Shown in pieces: positions 10,852 to 22,900 of a stretch of 64,000 nt of DNA. The DNA is from Flaveria trinervia (lineage: Eukaryota; Streptophyta; Magnoliopsida; Asterales; Asteraceae), in contig CM046452.1 in assembly GCA_025506515.1 (NCBI GenBank), positions 75,366,876-75,430,875 on the forward strand, written 5' to 3'. Numbering within the stretch: the first letter of the stretch is position 1; each line of letters begins with the position of its first letter. The notes under the pieces are model-generated. The model had not been told where the DNA came from. It worked only from the letters and a program-made list of their open reading frames with translations, and made no database searches. The position numbers and the translations under genes were made by a program.

Positions 10852-11739
10852 CCGCGGTAATACTCAGTTCCAATTTCTTTTGAATTAAATCCCAAATACA
10901 CCCCCAAATCCAAGAACCCTAGAATCGGGTGATTCAAAATTGACTGATTAATCGATGCTTGGGGCATTGTTAACCATGGGGCTTTTGTTCCCCATGATCA
11001 ACCGATTGAATACATGTAAGCAATTTACCCTTTCGATTGACAATTGAAGGTGCACACGTTGATGAACGAGTCGCGAAACGAGAGGTGAGGGAACGATGTG
11101 TAATGTTGATGATAATCCAATTTACTTCGTGTGGAGCTTCGGATGATGTTCCCGATGTAAAGCCCTCTATCAATTCGTTGTTAACAGGTTGTTATGGTGG
11201 TGTTCGGGTGGTGTGGATCCGCGATAAAAAGTGAAGTTAAATCTGCGAATTGTGGTTGTTTCAGATGCAATTGAGGATGGTATTCGATTAATGATGATAG
11301 AGAGTCGTTTAGGTTAGTTTAATTGGACTATTATGATTTGTAAATGCTCGAACGGCTATATGCTTTAATGCATATCGGTTATGCGATCGTTTAGGGTCGA
11401 AACCGATGTTTAAACTCAATTTAATGGAGTAATCAAGTTCGAAACATGCAAACGACACGATTTGAGTCGGTTTTGGGCTTCGAAAACGAATAAATTTGAG
11501 CGTTTGACCGTCGCCGGAGCTCGTCGGAGCTCCGCCGGACTTCTGGCCGGAACGCGGCTTTGGGGAAAAGTTTGGAGTTATTTGCACAAATGGTCCCTGA
11601 AGTTTTAAAGTTGTTATTTCGTGCCCAGACTTTATTTTCACAGTTTCAAAATTGACAAGGAGGCCCCTTGAGTTTAGATTAAGTTTATCAAACATTTTTA
11701 AGTTTAGAAATTTTTCATTTCATATTACTTTTATTGTTC

Positions 11740-11741
<2 letters not shown>

Positions 11742-11780
<39 letters not shown>
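11742..11780. repeat. (TTA)n microsatellite in LTR 1
   Basis: A perfect ATT repeat whose length differs among the four LTRs (others near 19600-19640, 27456-27487 and 35308-35336). It is therefore variable after array formation or poorly resolved by the reads. Confidence 0.85.
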
Positions 11781-11781
<1 letters not shown>

Positions 11782-11986
11782 GTAATATAATTATTATTTC
11801 CCTTACAATTTGTTATTATTAATATCATTATTATTACAACATAATTATTATCACTCTTATAAATTTAAAAGAGCAATAAAGATAATAGTCATAAGCAACC
11901 CATAAGTTTCGTAAATAACACAATTAGCCCATGCAAGAATTTAACAAGGCTAACATTAAATTAACCCAAAATCACACGATGTTACA

Positions 11987-12004
11987 GTCTCCCCAACTTA
12001 AAAG
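11987..12004 (-). other. Polypurine tract, gypsy copy 1
   Basis: On the minus strand AAGTTGGGGAGAC directly precedes the LTR start TGTAAC. This is the expected site of plus-strand priming. Identical tracts are at 19845-19862 and 27691-27708. Confidence 0.8.
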
Positions 12005-12070
12005 AATTTCGTCCCGAAATTAAGAACAAGTTAAGAGAACAAATGCGGGTATCTCTCCTTCATATGATCC

Positions 12071-15000
12071 TCACGCTCCCAAGTGAAACTCAGCTCCACG
12101 TTTGTTTTCCCAACGAACTTTAACGATAGATGAGGTAGTTGTTCGGGTCTTCTTCAGGGTTCGATCCATAATCTCAACAGGCTTCTCAACAAAGTGCAAT
12201 GACTCATCAACTTGAATTTCCTCTAGTGGGACATGCAAATTTTCATCAGTCAAGCACTTCCTCAGGTTTGAGACATGAAAGACAGGATGAACTCCGCTGA
12301 GTTCAGAAGGTAACTCCAGTTTGTAAGCCACTTTCCCAATTCTTTTCAAAATCTTGAAAGGTCCTACAAAGCGTGGGGCTAACTTACCCTTCTTCCCAAA
12401 ACGTACAACACCCTTCCATGGAGAGACTTTAAGAAGAACCATGTCGTCGACTTGAAACTCCAATGGTTTGCGTCTTTTGTCGGCATAACTCTTTTGGCGA
12501 CTTCTAGCCACCTCAAGATTATTTCGTATTTTGGAAATTTTGTCGGTCGTTTCTTGAATAAGTTCCGGCCCAGTGATAGTATTTTCCCCAATGTCAGTCC
12601 AACAGATTGGGGAACGACATTTACGGCCATACAAAGCCTCGAATGGTGCCATTTTGATACTTGAGTGATAACTATTGTTATACGAAAATTCCGCGAGTGG
12701 TAAATGCGTATCCCAATCACCACCAAAATCAAGGACACAAAGTCGTAACAGATCCTCGAGGGTTTGAATTGTTCGTTCGGTTTGACCATCGGTTTGAGGA
12801 TGGTAAGCCGTACTTAAATCCAATTGAGTTCCCAAAAGCTCTTGCATCGAATACCAGAAGTGTGAAGTGAAACGAGCATCTCGATCAGAAATGATGTGTA
12901 AGGGCACGCCATGACGACTCACAATTTCATCAACATAGATTCGGGCTAGCCTCGAAACCTTGTACGTGTCTCGTATGGGTATGAAATGTGCTGTCTTGGT
13001 CAAACGGTCAACGATGACCCAAATGCTATCATGACCACGAGGTGTACGAGGTAACTTGGTTATGAAATCCATGGATATATGTTCCCATTTCCACATCGGA
13101 ATTTCAGGTTGCTCAAGTAAACCACTTGGTCGTTGATGCTCGGCTTTAACCCTTGCACACGTGAGACACTTAGAAACATAAGATGCGATATCTTTCTTCA
13201 TTCCAGGCCACCAATATTGACCCCGTAGGTCCATGTACATCTTATCGGAGCCAGGATGAACAGAATATCGGGTTTGATGAGCTTCGTTCATAATGAAGTG
13301 CCGAAGGTTGTCACGATTCGGGATCCAAAGTCGATTCAAGAAGTACCACATGCCGTTCGGTTTTGTCTCCAATTGTGACCGTACGTTAGTCATCAAATCT
13401 TCGTCTTTTCCTTCGTCGGTTAGTGCCACTTGTTGAGCCTCGCGAATGCACATCTCGAGGTCACTATCGATCCTTATGTTTTGAAGCATGATAGTAGCCT
13501 CGTTGACATCCACATGAATCTCGGTATCAAATTCTCCTAGCGTATCAAACCATTGCCTTCGATCTCGAATTTCTTGAAGCGAGACAGTCTTGTTGTGGAC
13601 CTTGCGACTTAGTGCGTCGGCTACAACATTCGCCTTTCCAGGATGATAGCGAATGTCGCAGTCGTAGTCACTAATCAACTCAATCCAACGTCTTTGTCTC
13701 ATGTTGAGATCCTTTTGATTGAACACGTGTTGGAGACTCTTATGATCGGTGTAGACGATACATTGCGTCCCATATAAGTAGTGTCGCCAAATCTTCAATG
13801 CAAAAACCACCGCACCAAGTTCAAGATCATGCGTTGTGTAGTTAATTTCATGCACCTTCAATTGTCTTGACGCGTATGCTATAACTTTGCCTCGTTGCAT
13901 GAGAACACAACCCAGACCTTGATTAGAAGCATCACGATATACAGTAAAGTCGTCGTTTCCATCGGGTAGTGTGAGAATAGGAGCATTACACAACTTGCGT
14001 TTCAATGTCTCGAAAGCCTCTTCTTGCTCGGGTCCCCATTCAAAAAGTCGATTCTTTTGGGTTAGTGCCGTTAATGGTTTAGCAATCTTCGAGAAATTTG
14101 CTATGAACCTACGGTAGTATCCCGCTAAACCCAGAAAAGAACGAACCTCGGTTGGGGTTGTGGGAATGCACCAATTCTTCACCGCTTCAATCTTGGTAGG
14201 ATCAACGTGAATACCTTGGCTATTCACCACATGTCCTAAGAATTGAACTTCTTCTAACCAAAATTCACACTTGGAAAGCTTAGCGTACAATTGCTCCTTC
14301 TTCAAAAGTTCAAGAACTTGTCGCAAGTGTGTCTCGTGATCGACTCTCGTCTTAGAATAGATAAGAATGTCATCAATGAACACGATTACGAATTTATCCA
14401 AATACGGTTTACATACTCGATTCATGAGATCCATGAACACGGCAGGTGCATTGGTCAAACCAAAAGGCATAACCATGAACTCGTAGTGCCCATATCGAGT
14501 ACGAAAAGCGGTCTTTGGAATGTCATCATTGTGAACACGTAGTTGATGATACCCAGAGCGTAGATCGATCTTTGAGAATTGAGTTGCCCCTTGAAGTTGG
14601 TCGAAGAGATCATCGATTCGAGGAAGAGGGTATCGGTTTTTGATAGTAAGTTTGTTGAGTTCCCGGTAGTCGATGCACATACGGAATGACCCATCCTTCT
14701 TCTTCACAAATAGTACAGGTGCGCCCCACGGTGATGAACTAGGGCGAATAAAACCCTTATCGGTCAACTCTTGCAGTTGACTAGCGAGCTCTTGCATTTC
14801 AGAAGGTGCAAGACGATAGGGCGATTTAGCCACAGGGTTTGCACCAGGGATTAAATCAATCTTGAACTCAACTTCTCGCACGGGAGGTAACCCTTTAAGA
14901 TCTTCGGGAAAAACTTCGGGAAAGTCTCGCACAACAGGAATGTCCTTCAACTCCTTACCCTTGGCTTTCGTATTAACCACATATGCCATGAAAGCCATGT

Positions 15001-15423
15001 AGTTTTTACTCAAGCACTTACGGGCCTTGATACAAGACATGAGTTTGAGTCTTTGGGATGATTTCTCCCCAAAGACCTTCAAAGTATCTCCAGTAGGTAA
15101 AGGAATCCGGATACACTTCTCAAAACATAGAATTTCCACACGATGTTTGGCTAACCAATCCATACCAATGATAACATCAAAGCTTCCCAATTGCATAGGA
15201 ATAAGGTCAACGAAAAACTCGTGTTCGTTAAGGCTTAAAGTGCAGTCGTGTATTACGACGTCCACGACAATAGATTTTCCGTCGGCGATTTCGACAGTGA
15301 AAGATCTTTCTAGATTGACGCGCGGTTTAGAAAGTAAAACCTCGAATTCCAGGGACACGAAACTCCTATCAGCACCCGAATCAAACAATACAGATGCATA
15401 ATGTTTATTTACGAGATACATAC
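12071..15423 (-). CDS. pol: Gypsy copy 1 pol: PR-RT-RNaseH-IN with truncated chromodomain
   Basis: This is the only pol in the array open from end to end, about 1,116 codons. Numbering from the first Met after the putative intron (15421): aspartic protease DSGA at 14-17; RT with catalytic D286 and FIDD at 348-351; RNase H residues D497, E534, D559 and D602; integrase zinc motif H715/H722/C752/C755; and D785-D846-E882 with 35 residues between the last two. A GPF-containing linker (KLAPRFVGPF) and the start of a Tekay-type chromodomain follow. At about 12086-12088 one extra T shifts the frame, so the chromodomain ends early in HLGA. The open frame also extends upstream to 15772, but that part overlaps gag in another frame and is not protein-like. 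The products would make and integrate cDNA in the cytoplasm and nucleus. Confidence 0.85.
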
Positions 15424-15515
15424 CTGTTTGGTAACAACCTATTATTGATATGATGAACATAGATAGGAAATTTTGCAAGACAAGAAAAAGGACTAGAAGA
15501 AATTTAACGGCGTAC
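15424..15515 (-). other. Putative 92-nt intron between gag and protease, copy 1
   Basis: On the minus strand the segment starts GTACGC and ends ACCAAACAG, followed by G. It is U-rich and AT-rich like plant introns. Unspliced, gag reads a few residues past this boundary and stops at 15495-15493, while protease lies in the next frame. Removing the segment would join the gag frame to the protease frame with no residue lost at a site conserved in gypsy elements. The downstream element at 62600-62640 has gag and protease in one frame at this point with no such segment. Splicing is inferred. Confidence 0.6.
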
Positions 15516-16735
15516 CATTCACCACGTCGTTGTTGGCTTGCGCTTGGTTGGCGTTGATGTTGAAAGCCCTTCCACGAGCCGGTGGCACAGTTCCCGCATT
15601 GCGAGGACATTGTGGGCGAATATGACCAGCCTCGCCACAGTTGTAACAGGTTCGGTTGGTAAGTATGGCAGTGTTGTTTGGCGCACGAAGACAAGTAGCC
15701 ACTAAATGACCATACTTTCCACACAGAGAGCAGACTCGACATGGAATGTTGCTTGCATGGTGGTACTTGCACGTGTTACACATAGGATGTGGACCAGCAT
15801 AAACCTTAGCCATGGGAGCTTGATTTGCAATCATCATTTGTTTTTGAGGAGCATTAGGAGCGGTCACGGCGTAGTTGCGTGTCGGAGTGAACTTACGTTT
15901 CTTGTTTTGAGAAGATGACTCGGCCTTTACCTCCTTTGTTGCCTCGGGTGTCACCTTCACCATAGCCTTGGAACCCTTTGCCGACATCGTGCCAGCTCTT
16001 ATATGATTCTCGGTGAGCTGTGCAGTGATAGTAATCGCTTCCTCCAAAGTTGTGGGCCTACTACCCACCACAGCATCTTGAATTTGAGGTGGCACCCCCT
16101 TGATAAATTTCTCGATGTTACGGGGCACGGTGTCCACCATGTGTGGTAGAAGCATACTCAACTCATGATGTCGGGTGGAATAAGCCAAGTGATTCCCACC
16201 ATCTTGTTTAAGGTTCCAGAATTCCTCCTCCAGCTTTTGTAACTCGCTTCTTGGGCAGAACTTTTGGATCATAATATCTTTGAATTCCTCCCAGGGCATC
16301 GCCATTGCAACCTCAGTTCCCCGGTTTCTCTTTTCACTATTCCACCAAGTTAGCGCTCGTTGTTGAAGAACACTTGTGGCATAGCGAACCTTGAGCTCAT
16401 CGGGGCACTCGCTAATAATAAATGTGTTCTCCATACCTTCAAACCACTCGAGAAGTCCCGTGGCTCCTTCTTTTCCACTAAACTAGTGGGTTTGCACGAG
16501 TTGAAGTGTTTGAAAGTGCAAGTACGATTGTTCCCATGTTGATTATTCCCGTTTTGATTGTTGCTATTGTCTCCATTAGCACCACTATTGTTCCCATTGG
16601 TATTGTTGTTGCTATTAGCCATTAGTGTGCTATTAAGTTCAGCAACCATAGTCGGAAGAACGGCCGCCATTTGTCGGCAATCATAGCAGCTAGCTTACGG
16701 TCAGAACTTCCACGCTTTCCATGGTGACGAGACAT
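15493..16735 (-). pseudogene. gag: Gypsy copy 1 gag (two frameshifts)
   Basis: The likely start is the Met at 16735. Numbering the main open part from the Met at 16434: retrotransposon gag domain at 26-105 (TWWNSEK ... WEEFKDIMIQKFCP), basic linker at 175-190, and CCHC zinc knuckles at C235-C248 and C263-C276. An Asn/Gly-rich low-complexity region lies near the N-terminus (about 16520-16620). A missing G at about 16676 is private to copies 1 and 2; a missing T at about 16480-16482 is shared by all three copies. The protein would form the virus-like particle and bind RNA. Confidence 0.8.
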
Positions 16736-17395
16736 GCTGGATATACAAAATGAGTTAGTTACAGGAGCGGGGATAACAGGGGATAGTAGTTTAACAAAGA
16801 TAAGCTAAGGGTTTTAAGGTACACGGGATATTTCCATTTGGTAACGCATTACCATTTGAAAACGTTGACACGTCAAGGTGAATTGAACCATTTACCTTAG
16901 AAACTTGTGTATGTTGACCATAGTTTATCACTCATCCCAGAAATCCCCAGGTAAGCATAACTAGTCCCGTAGGATTTATGCGATATGCTTGCCTTAGCCC
17001 GAGGGCCTTTTGCCAGGAAAACCAGAATACAGGTGTCTATGTGTCACACAATATTTCTTAGGTTCATAGAATCAAAACCTTGATGAGATTTATACAGATT
17101 AGACGTAACGTCTAAAGATCCAAGTCATAACATAGACATAAGATTCCACGTGTCGACGAGAATAAGATTAAGAGAGTTCATGTTCGGGGGAGTCAAAGGA
17201 TCAAAGTTAAGTTTAGGGAGACAAATAACAATGGTTAGGCAATCCTATGCTAAGGCATCAAATTGCACGTAAGAGGCATAGCATTATGTAGCATGAAAAG
17301 TATATAATTTACAAGATAGAAATATAATTCTATAAGGTTCATGCATACTATAGCCTAGGTCACCATTTCTAATAACCTAGATCCCTATAGTTATG
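16736..17395 (-). other. 5' leader of gypsy copy 1
   Basis: About 660 bp between the primer-binding site and the gag start, with no reading frame of note. A packaging signal would be expected here in the family, but I cannot point to one. Equivalent leaders are 24588-25247 and 32438-33097, nearly identical in sequence. Confidence 0.6.
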
Positions 17396-17408
17396 GGCTC
17401 TGATACCA
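17396..17408 (-). other. Primer-binding site, gypsy copy 1 (tRNA-iMet type)
   Basis: TGGTATCAGAGCC on the minus strand, three bases after the LTR end. It matches the usual complement of the initiator tRNA-Met 3' end in plants. Confidence 0.85.
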
Positions 17409-17411
17409 ATC

Positions 17412-19598
17412 TGTCACACCCCAACCTTGACGGCGGAAACGTCGAGGAGTGAGAGTTAAGATCGTTCACAGCCACATAACGCTATTTAATAACTCAAATA
17501 TAAATTTAATCATAAAATTCAAATGGATCATTACAAGTTTAAGTCTCAAAGAAACAAACAAAATAACATAAAATTGCAAGTCATTTTAATTCACTTATTT
17601 ATCTAGGTCCATTCCTAGATGTGTAAGCTTCAATGTGTAGAAATCAAACTTGGGCATTACCTGAAACATGTTAAAAATAAAAGATCAACACTAATGTTGG
17701 TGAGCATTCCATAGTTTTAATAATAAGTATATATAAAAGATGGCAAAATCAAGTCATAAATTAGTGAATATAGTGATTAGGGATGCTATGGACAATGCAA
17801 CAATCAAACCTTGACAATGTTTTACAAGTCTCAACGTTAAAAGTATATATACGATCAGCTAAGTGTACTTGGATCAACCAAGCAGGCTTGTCTTACCCAT
17901 AGATCTATGACTTCGCTGGGCTAGCAATAGTTAATGATTGTACATATAACGCCATAACATGGTAACCACACAAGTTCAACTAACCACAACTTAACATGAT
18001 GTATTGCCATAAAGTTTACAAGTCTCAAATAAGTTTACAAGTGCAAAGTATAAATTAACATGTTTCACCCCAAAGTGTGAAAGTATAAAAAGGGGGTATG
18101 GAATACTCACTTGACCAAATAATATATAATTGATGATTAATAAAAATAAGCAACGTTCCAACGTAGTCTCACAAGGCACCTATATATATACACGTTTTAA
18201 GTTAATAATTAGATTAACGTTTTAATGCGAGCTAGGAATTTGGGGGCCTAAATAATCACAACCTATTAGAGAAAATTATGCATATATTATAGTCTAATAA
18301 AAGAAAACATATCTTTTATAAAATTTTAAAAAAAGATTTAAAACTTTTATAAAAAAAAAACTTGTGGATTTAATTTATAAAATGTAAGTAATTTCTATAA
18401 AATATCATGATTAAACCACCCTTAAAATGATTAAAATAATGTAATGAGTTAAATTGTTATCTAAAATAAAATATAAAACACTATATTTGTTGATAAATAT
18501 TTGTTAACATAATATATAAATTTACAGAAAAGGAATAATTAACTTTAAAAATATACAAAAGTTATAAAACCAATTCTTATAATTTTTAGAAAAAAAACAA
18601 GTTTCAAATGAAGGCTAAAAAGCCTTAAAAGTAAAACATGGGGTCCCCCGGATTCGAACCGGGGACCTCCTGTTTACCTCATCCCATATTACCGCTGAAC
18701 CAAGGCTCTCAGCCGCGGTAATACTCAGTTCCAATTTCTTTTGAATTAAATCCCAAATACACCCCCAAATCCAAGAACCCTAGAATCGGTGATTCAAAAT
18801 TGACTGATTAATCGATGCTTGGGGCATTGTTAACCATGGGGCTTTTGTTCCCCATGATCAACCGATTGAATACATGTAAGCAATTTACCCTTTCGATTGA
18901 CAATTGAAGGTGCACACGTTGATGAACGAGTCGCGAAACGAGAGGTGAGGGAACGATGTGTAATGTTGATGATAATCCATTTACTTCGTGTGGAGCTTCG
19001 GATGATGTTCCCGATGTAAAGCCCTCTATCAATTCGTTGTTAACAGGTTGTTATGGTGGTGTTCGGGTGGTGTGGATCCGCGATAAAAAGTGAAGTTAAA
19101 TCTGCGAATTGTGGTTGTTTCAGATGCAATTGAGGATGGTATTCGATTAATGATTGATAGAGAGTCGTTTAGGTTAGTTTAATTGGACTATTATGATTTG
19201 TAAATGCTCGAACGGCTATATGCTTTAATGCATATCGGTTATGCGATCGTTTAGGGTCGAAACCGATGTTTAAACTCAATTTAATGGAGTAATCAAGTTC
19301 GAAACATGCAAACGACACGATTTGAGTCGGTTTTGGGCTTCGAAAACGAATAAATTTGAGCGTTTGACCGTCGCCGGAGCTCGTCGGAGCTCCGCCGGAC
19401 TTCTGGCCGGAACGCGGCTTTGGGGAAAAGTTTGGAGTTATTTGCACAAATGGTCCCTGAAGTTTTAAAGTTGTTATTTCGTGCCCAGACTTTATTTTCA
19501 CAGTTTCAAAATTGACAAGGAGGCCCCTTGAGTTTAGATTAAGTTTATCAAACATTTTTAAGTTAGAAATTTTTCATTTCATATTACTTTTATTGTTC

Positions 19599-19640
<42 letters not shown>

Positions 19641-19844
19641 GTAATATAATTATTATTTCCCTTACAATTTGTTATTATTATATCATTATTATTACAACAT
19701 AATTATTATCACTCTTATAAATTTAAAAGAGCAATAAAGATAATAGTCATAAGCAACCCATAAGTTTCGTAAATAACACAATTAGCCCATGCAAGAATTT
19801 AACAAGGCTAACATTAAATTAACCCAAAATCACACGATGTTACA
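17412..19844 (-). repeat. Gypsy LTR 2 (internal, mosaic)
   Basis: 2,433 bp. It serves as 5' LTR for copy 1 and 3' LTR for copy 2. Near 17412-17540 it matches LTRs 3 and 4, while at 18843 (T) and 19264 (C) it matches LTR 1. A mosaic is expected where an unequal crossover joined a 3' LTR to a 5' LTR. It also contains a TATA-like run at 18181-18190. Confidence 0.9.
18637..18710 (-). other. tRNA-like segment in LTR 2
   Basis: Same structure as at 10778-10851: B box GGTTCGAATCC at 18650-18660 and A-box-like motif at about 18692-18703. Confidence 0.5.
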
Positions 19845-19862
19845 GTCTCCCCAACTTAAAAG
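19845..19862 (-). other. Polypurine tract, gypsy copy 2
   Basis: AAGTTGGGGAGAC on the minus strand, directly before the LTR end at 19844. Confidence 0.8.
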
Positions 19863-19928
19863 AATTTCGTCCCGAAATTAAGAACAAGTTAAGAGAACAA
19901 ATGCGGGTATCTCTCCTTCATATGATCC

Positions 19929-22900
19929 TCACGCTCCCAAGTGAAACTCAGCTCCACGTTTGTTTTCCCAACGAACTTTAACGATAGATGAGGTAGTTGT
20001 TCGGGTCTTCTTCAGGGTTCGATCCATAATCTCAACAGGCTTCTCAACAAAGTGCAATGACTCATCAACTTGAATTTCCTCTAGTGGGACATGCAAATTT
20101 TCATCAGTCAAGCACTTCCTCAGGTTTGAGACATGAAGACAGGATGAACTCCGCTGAGTTCAGAAGGTAACTCCAGTTTGTAAGCCACTTTCCCAATTCT
20201 TTTCAAAATCTTGAAAGGTCCTACAAAGCGTGGGGCTAACTTACCCTTCTTCCCAAAACGTACAACACCCTTCCATGGAGAGACTTTAAGAAGAACCATG
20301 TCGTCGACTTGAAACTCCAATGGTTTGCGTCTTTTGTCGGCATAACTCTTTTGGCGACTTCTAGCCACCTCAAGATTATTTCGTATTTTGGAAATTTTGT
20401 CGGTCGTTTCTTGAATAAGTTCCGGCCCAGTGATAGTATTTTCCCCAATGTCAGTCCAACAGATTGGGGAACGACATTTACGGCCATACAAAGCCTCGAA
20501 TGGTGCCATTTTGATACTTGAGTGATAACTATTGTTATACGAAAATTCCGCGAGTGGTAAATGCGTATCCCAATCACCACCAAAATCAAGGACACAAAGT
20601 CGTAACAGATCCTCGAGGGTTTGAATTGTTCGTTCGGTTTGACCATCGGTTTGAGGATGGTAAGCCGTACTTAATCCAATTGAGTTCCCAAAAGCTCTTG
20701 CATCGAATACCAGAAGTGTGAAGTGAAACGAGCATCTCGATCAGAAATGATGTGTAAGGGCACGCCATGACGACTCACAATTTCATCAACATAGATTCGG
20801 GCTAGCCTCGAAACCTTGTACGTGTCTCGTATGGGTATGAAATGTGCTGTCTTGGTCAAACGGTCAACGATGACCCAAATGCTATCATGACCACGAGGTG
20901 TACGAGGTAACTTGGTTATGAAATCCATGGATATATGTTCCCATTTCCACATCGGAATTTCAGGTTGCTCAAGTAAACCACTTGTCGTTGATGCTCGGCT
21001 TTAACCCTTGCACACGTGAGACACTTAGAAACATAAGATGCGATATCTTTCTTCATTCCAGGCCACCAATATTGACCCCGTAGGTCCATGTACATCTTAT
21101 CGGAGCCAGGATGAACAGAATATCGGGTTTGATGAGCTTCGTTCATAATGAAGTGCCGAAGGTTGTCACGATTCGGGATCCAAAGTCGATTCAAGAAGTA
21201 CCACATGCCGTTCGGTTTTGTCTCCAATTGTGACCGTACGTTAGTCATCAAATCTTCGTCTTTTCCTTCGTCGGTTAGTGCCACTTGTTGAGCCTCGCGA
21301 ATGCACATCTCGAGGTCACTATCGATCCTTATGTTTTGAAGCATGATAGTAGCCTCGTTGACATCCACATGAATCTCGGTATCAAATTCTCCTAGCGTAT
21401 CAAACCATTGCCTTCGATCTCGAATTTCTTGAAGCGAGACAGTCTTGTTGTGGACCTTGCGACTTAGTGCGTCGGCTACAACATTCGCCTTTCCAGGATG
21501 ATAGCGAATGTCGCAGTCGTAGTCACTAATCAACTCAATCCAACGTCTTTGTCTCATGTTGAGATCCTTTTGATTGAACACGTGTTGGAGACTCTTATGA
21601 TCGGTGTAGACGATACATTGCGTCCCATATAAGTAGTGTCGCCAAATCTTCAATGCAAAAACCACCGCACCAAGTTCAAGATCATGCGTTGTGTAGTTAA
21701 TTTCATGCACCTTCAATGTCTTGACGCGTATGCTATAACTTTACCTCGTTGCATGAGAACACAACCCAGACCTTGATTAGAAGCATCACGATATACAGTA
21801 AAGTCTTGTTTCCATCGGGTAGTGTGAGAATAGGAGCATTACACAACTTGCGTTTCAATGTCTCGAAAGCCTCTTCTTGCTCGGGTCCCCATTCAAAAAG
21901 TCGATTCTTTTGGGTTAGTGCCGTTAATGGTTTAGCAATCTTCGAGAAATTTGCTATGAACCTACGGTAGTATCCCGCTAAACCCAGAAAAGAACGAACC
22001 TCGGTTGGGGTTGTGGGAATGCACCAATTCTTCACCGCTTCAATCTTGGTAGGATCAACGTGAATACCTTGGCTATTCACCACATGTCCTAAGAATTGAA
22101 CTTCTTCTAACCAAAATTCACACTTGGAAAGCTTAGCGTACAATTGCTCCTTCTTCAAAAGTTCAAGAACTTGTCGCAAGTGTGTCTCGTGATCGACTCT
22201 CGTCTTAGAATAGATAAGAATGTCATCAATGAACACGATTACGAATTTATCCAAATACGGTTTACATACTCGATTCATGAGATCCATGAACACGGCAGGT
22301 GCATTGGTCAAACCAAAAGGCATAACCATGAACTCGTAGTGCCCATATCGAGTACGAAAAGCGGTCTTTGGAATGTCATCATTGTGAACACGTAGTTGAT
22401 GATACCCAGAGCGTAGATCGATCTTTGAGAATTGAGTTGCCCCTTGAAGTTGGTCGAAGAGATCATCGATTCGAGGAAGAGGGTATCGGTTTTTGATAGT
22501 AAGTTTGTTGAGTTCCCGGTAGTCGATGCACATACGGAATGACCCATCCTTCTTCTTCACAAATAGTACAGGTGCGCCCCACGGTGATGAACTAGGGCGA
22601 ATAAAACCCTTATCGGTCAACTCTTGCAGTTGACTAGCGAGCTCTTGCATTTCAGAAGGTGCAAGACGATAGGGCGATTTAGCCACAGGGTTTGCACCAG
22701 GGATTAAATCAATCTTGAACTCAACTTCTCGCACGGGAGGTAACCCTTTAAGATCTTCGGGAAAAACTTCGGGAAAGTCTCGCACAACAGGAATGTCCTT
22801 CAACTCCTTACCCTTGGCTTTCGTATTAACCACATATGCCATGAAAGCCATGTAGTTTTTACTCAAGCACTTACGGGCCTTGATACAAGACATGAGTTTG

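Larger units (their letters stand above)
9549..11986 (-). repeat. Gypsy LTR 1 (outer 3' LTR)
   Basis: On the minus strand it reads TGTAACATCG...GTGTGACA. It is 2,438 bp, next to the PPT at 11987. Private changes near its 3' end (T at 9559, A at 9563, and 'attacatttaag' where the others have 'attacaagtttaag') set it apart from LTRs 2-4. In its right portion it shares variants with LTR 2 (10983 T, 11404 C). It contains a (TTA)n tract near 11735-11780, a TATA-like run at 10318-10327 and a tRNA-like segment at 10778-10851. Confidence 0.9.

Noticed and set aside
10970..11695. Short frames on both strands within the gypsy LTRs (for example 11037-11234 and 11309-11695), repeated up to four times
   Set aside because: They lie in LTR sequence, change length with single-base indels between copies and have no recognisable domain. 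Repetition reflects LTR duplication.
12452..12870. Plus-strand open frames recurring in each array unit (also at 14291, 15027, 20309, 22880 and others)
   Set aside because: They are antisense shadows of pol codons, repeated only because pol is repeated. They have no family-like motifs.
15424..15772. N-terminal 117 residues of the long minus-strand pol frame (from Met at 15772)
   Set aside because: This part overlaps the gag zinc-knuckle region in another frame, has no gypsy-like sequence and includes the putative intron. The protein-like region begins at about 15423.
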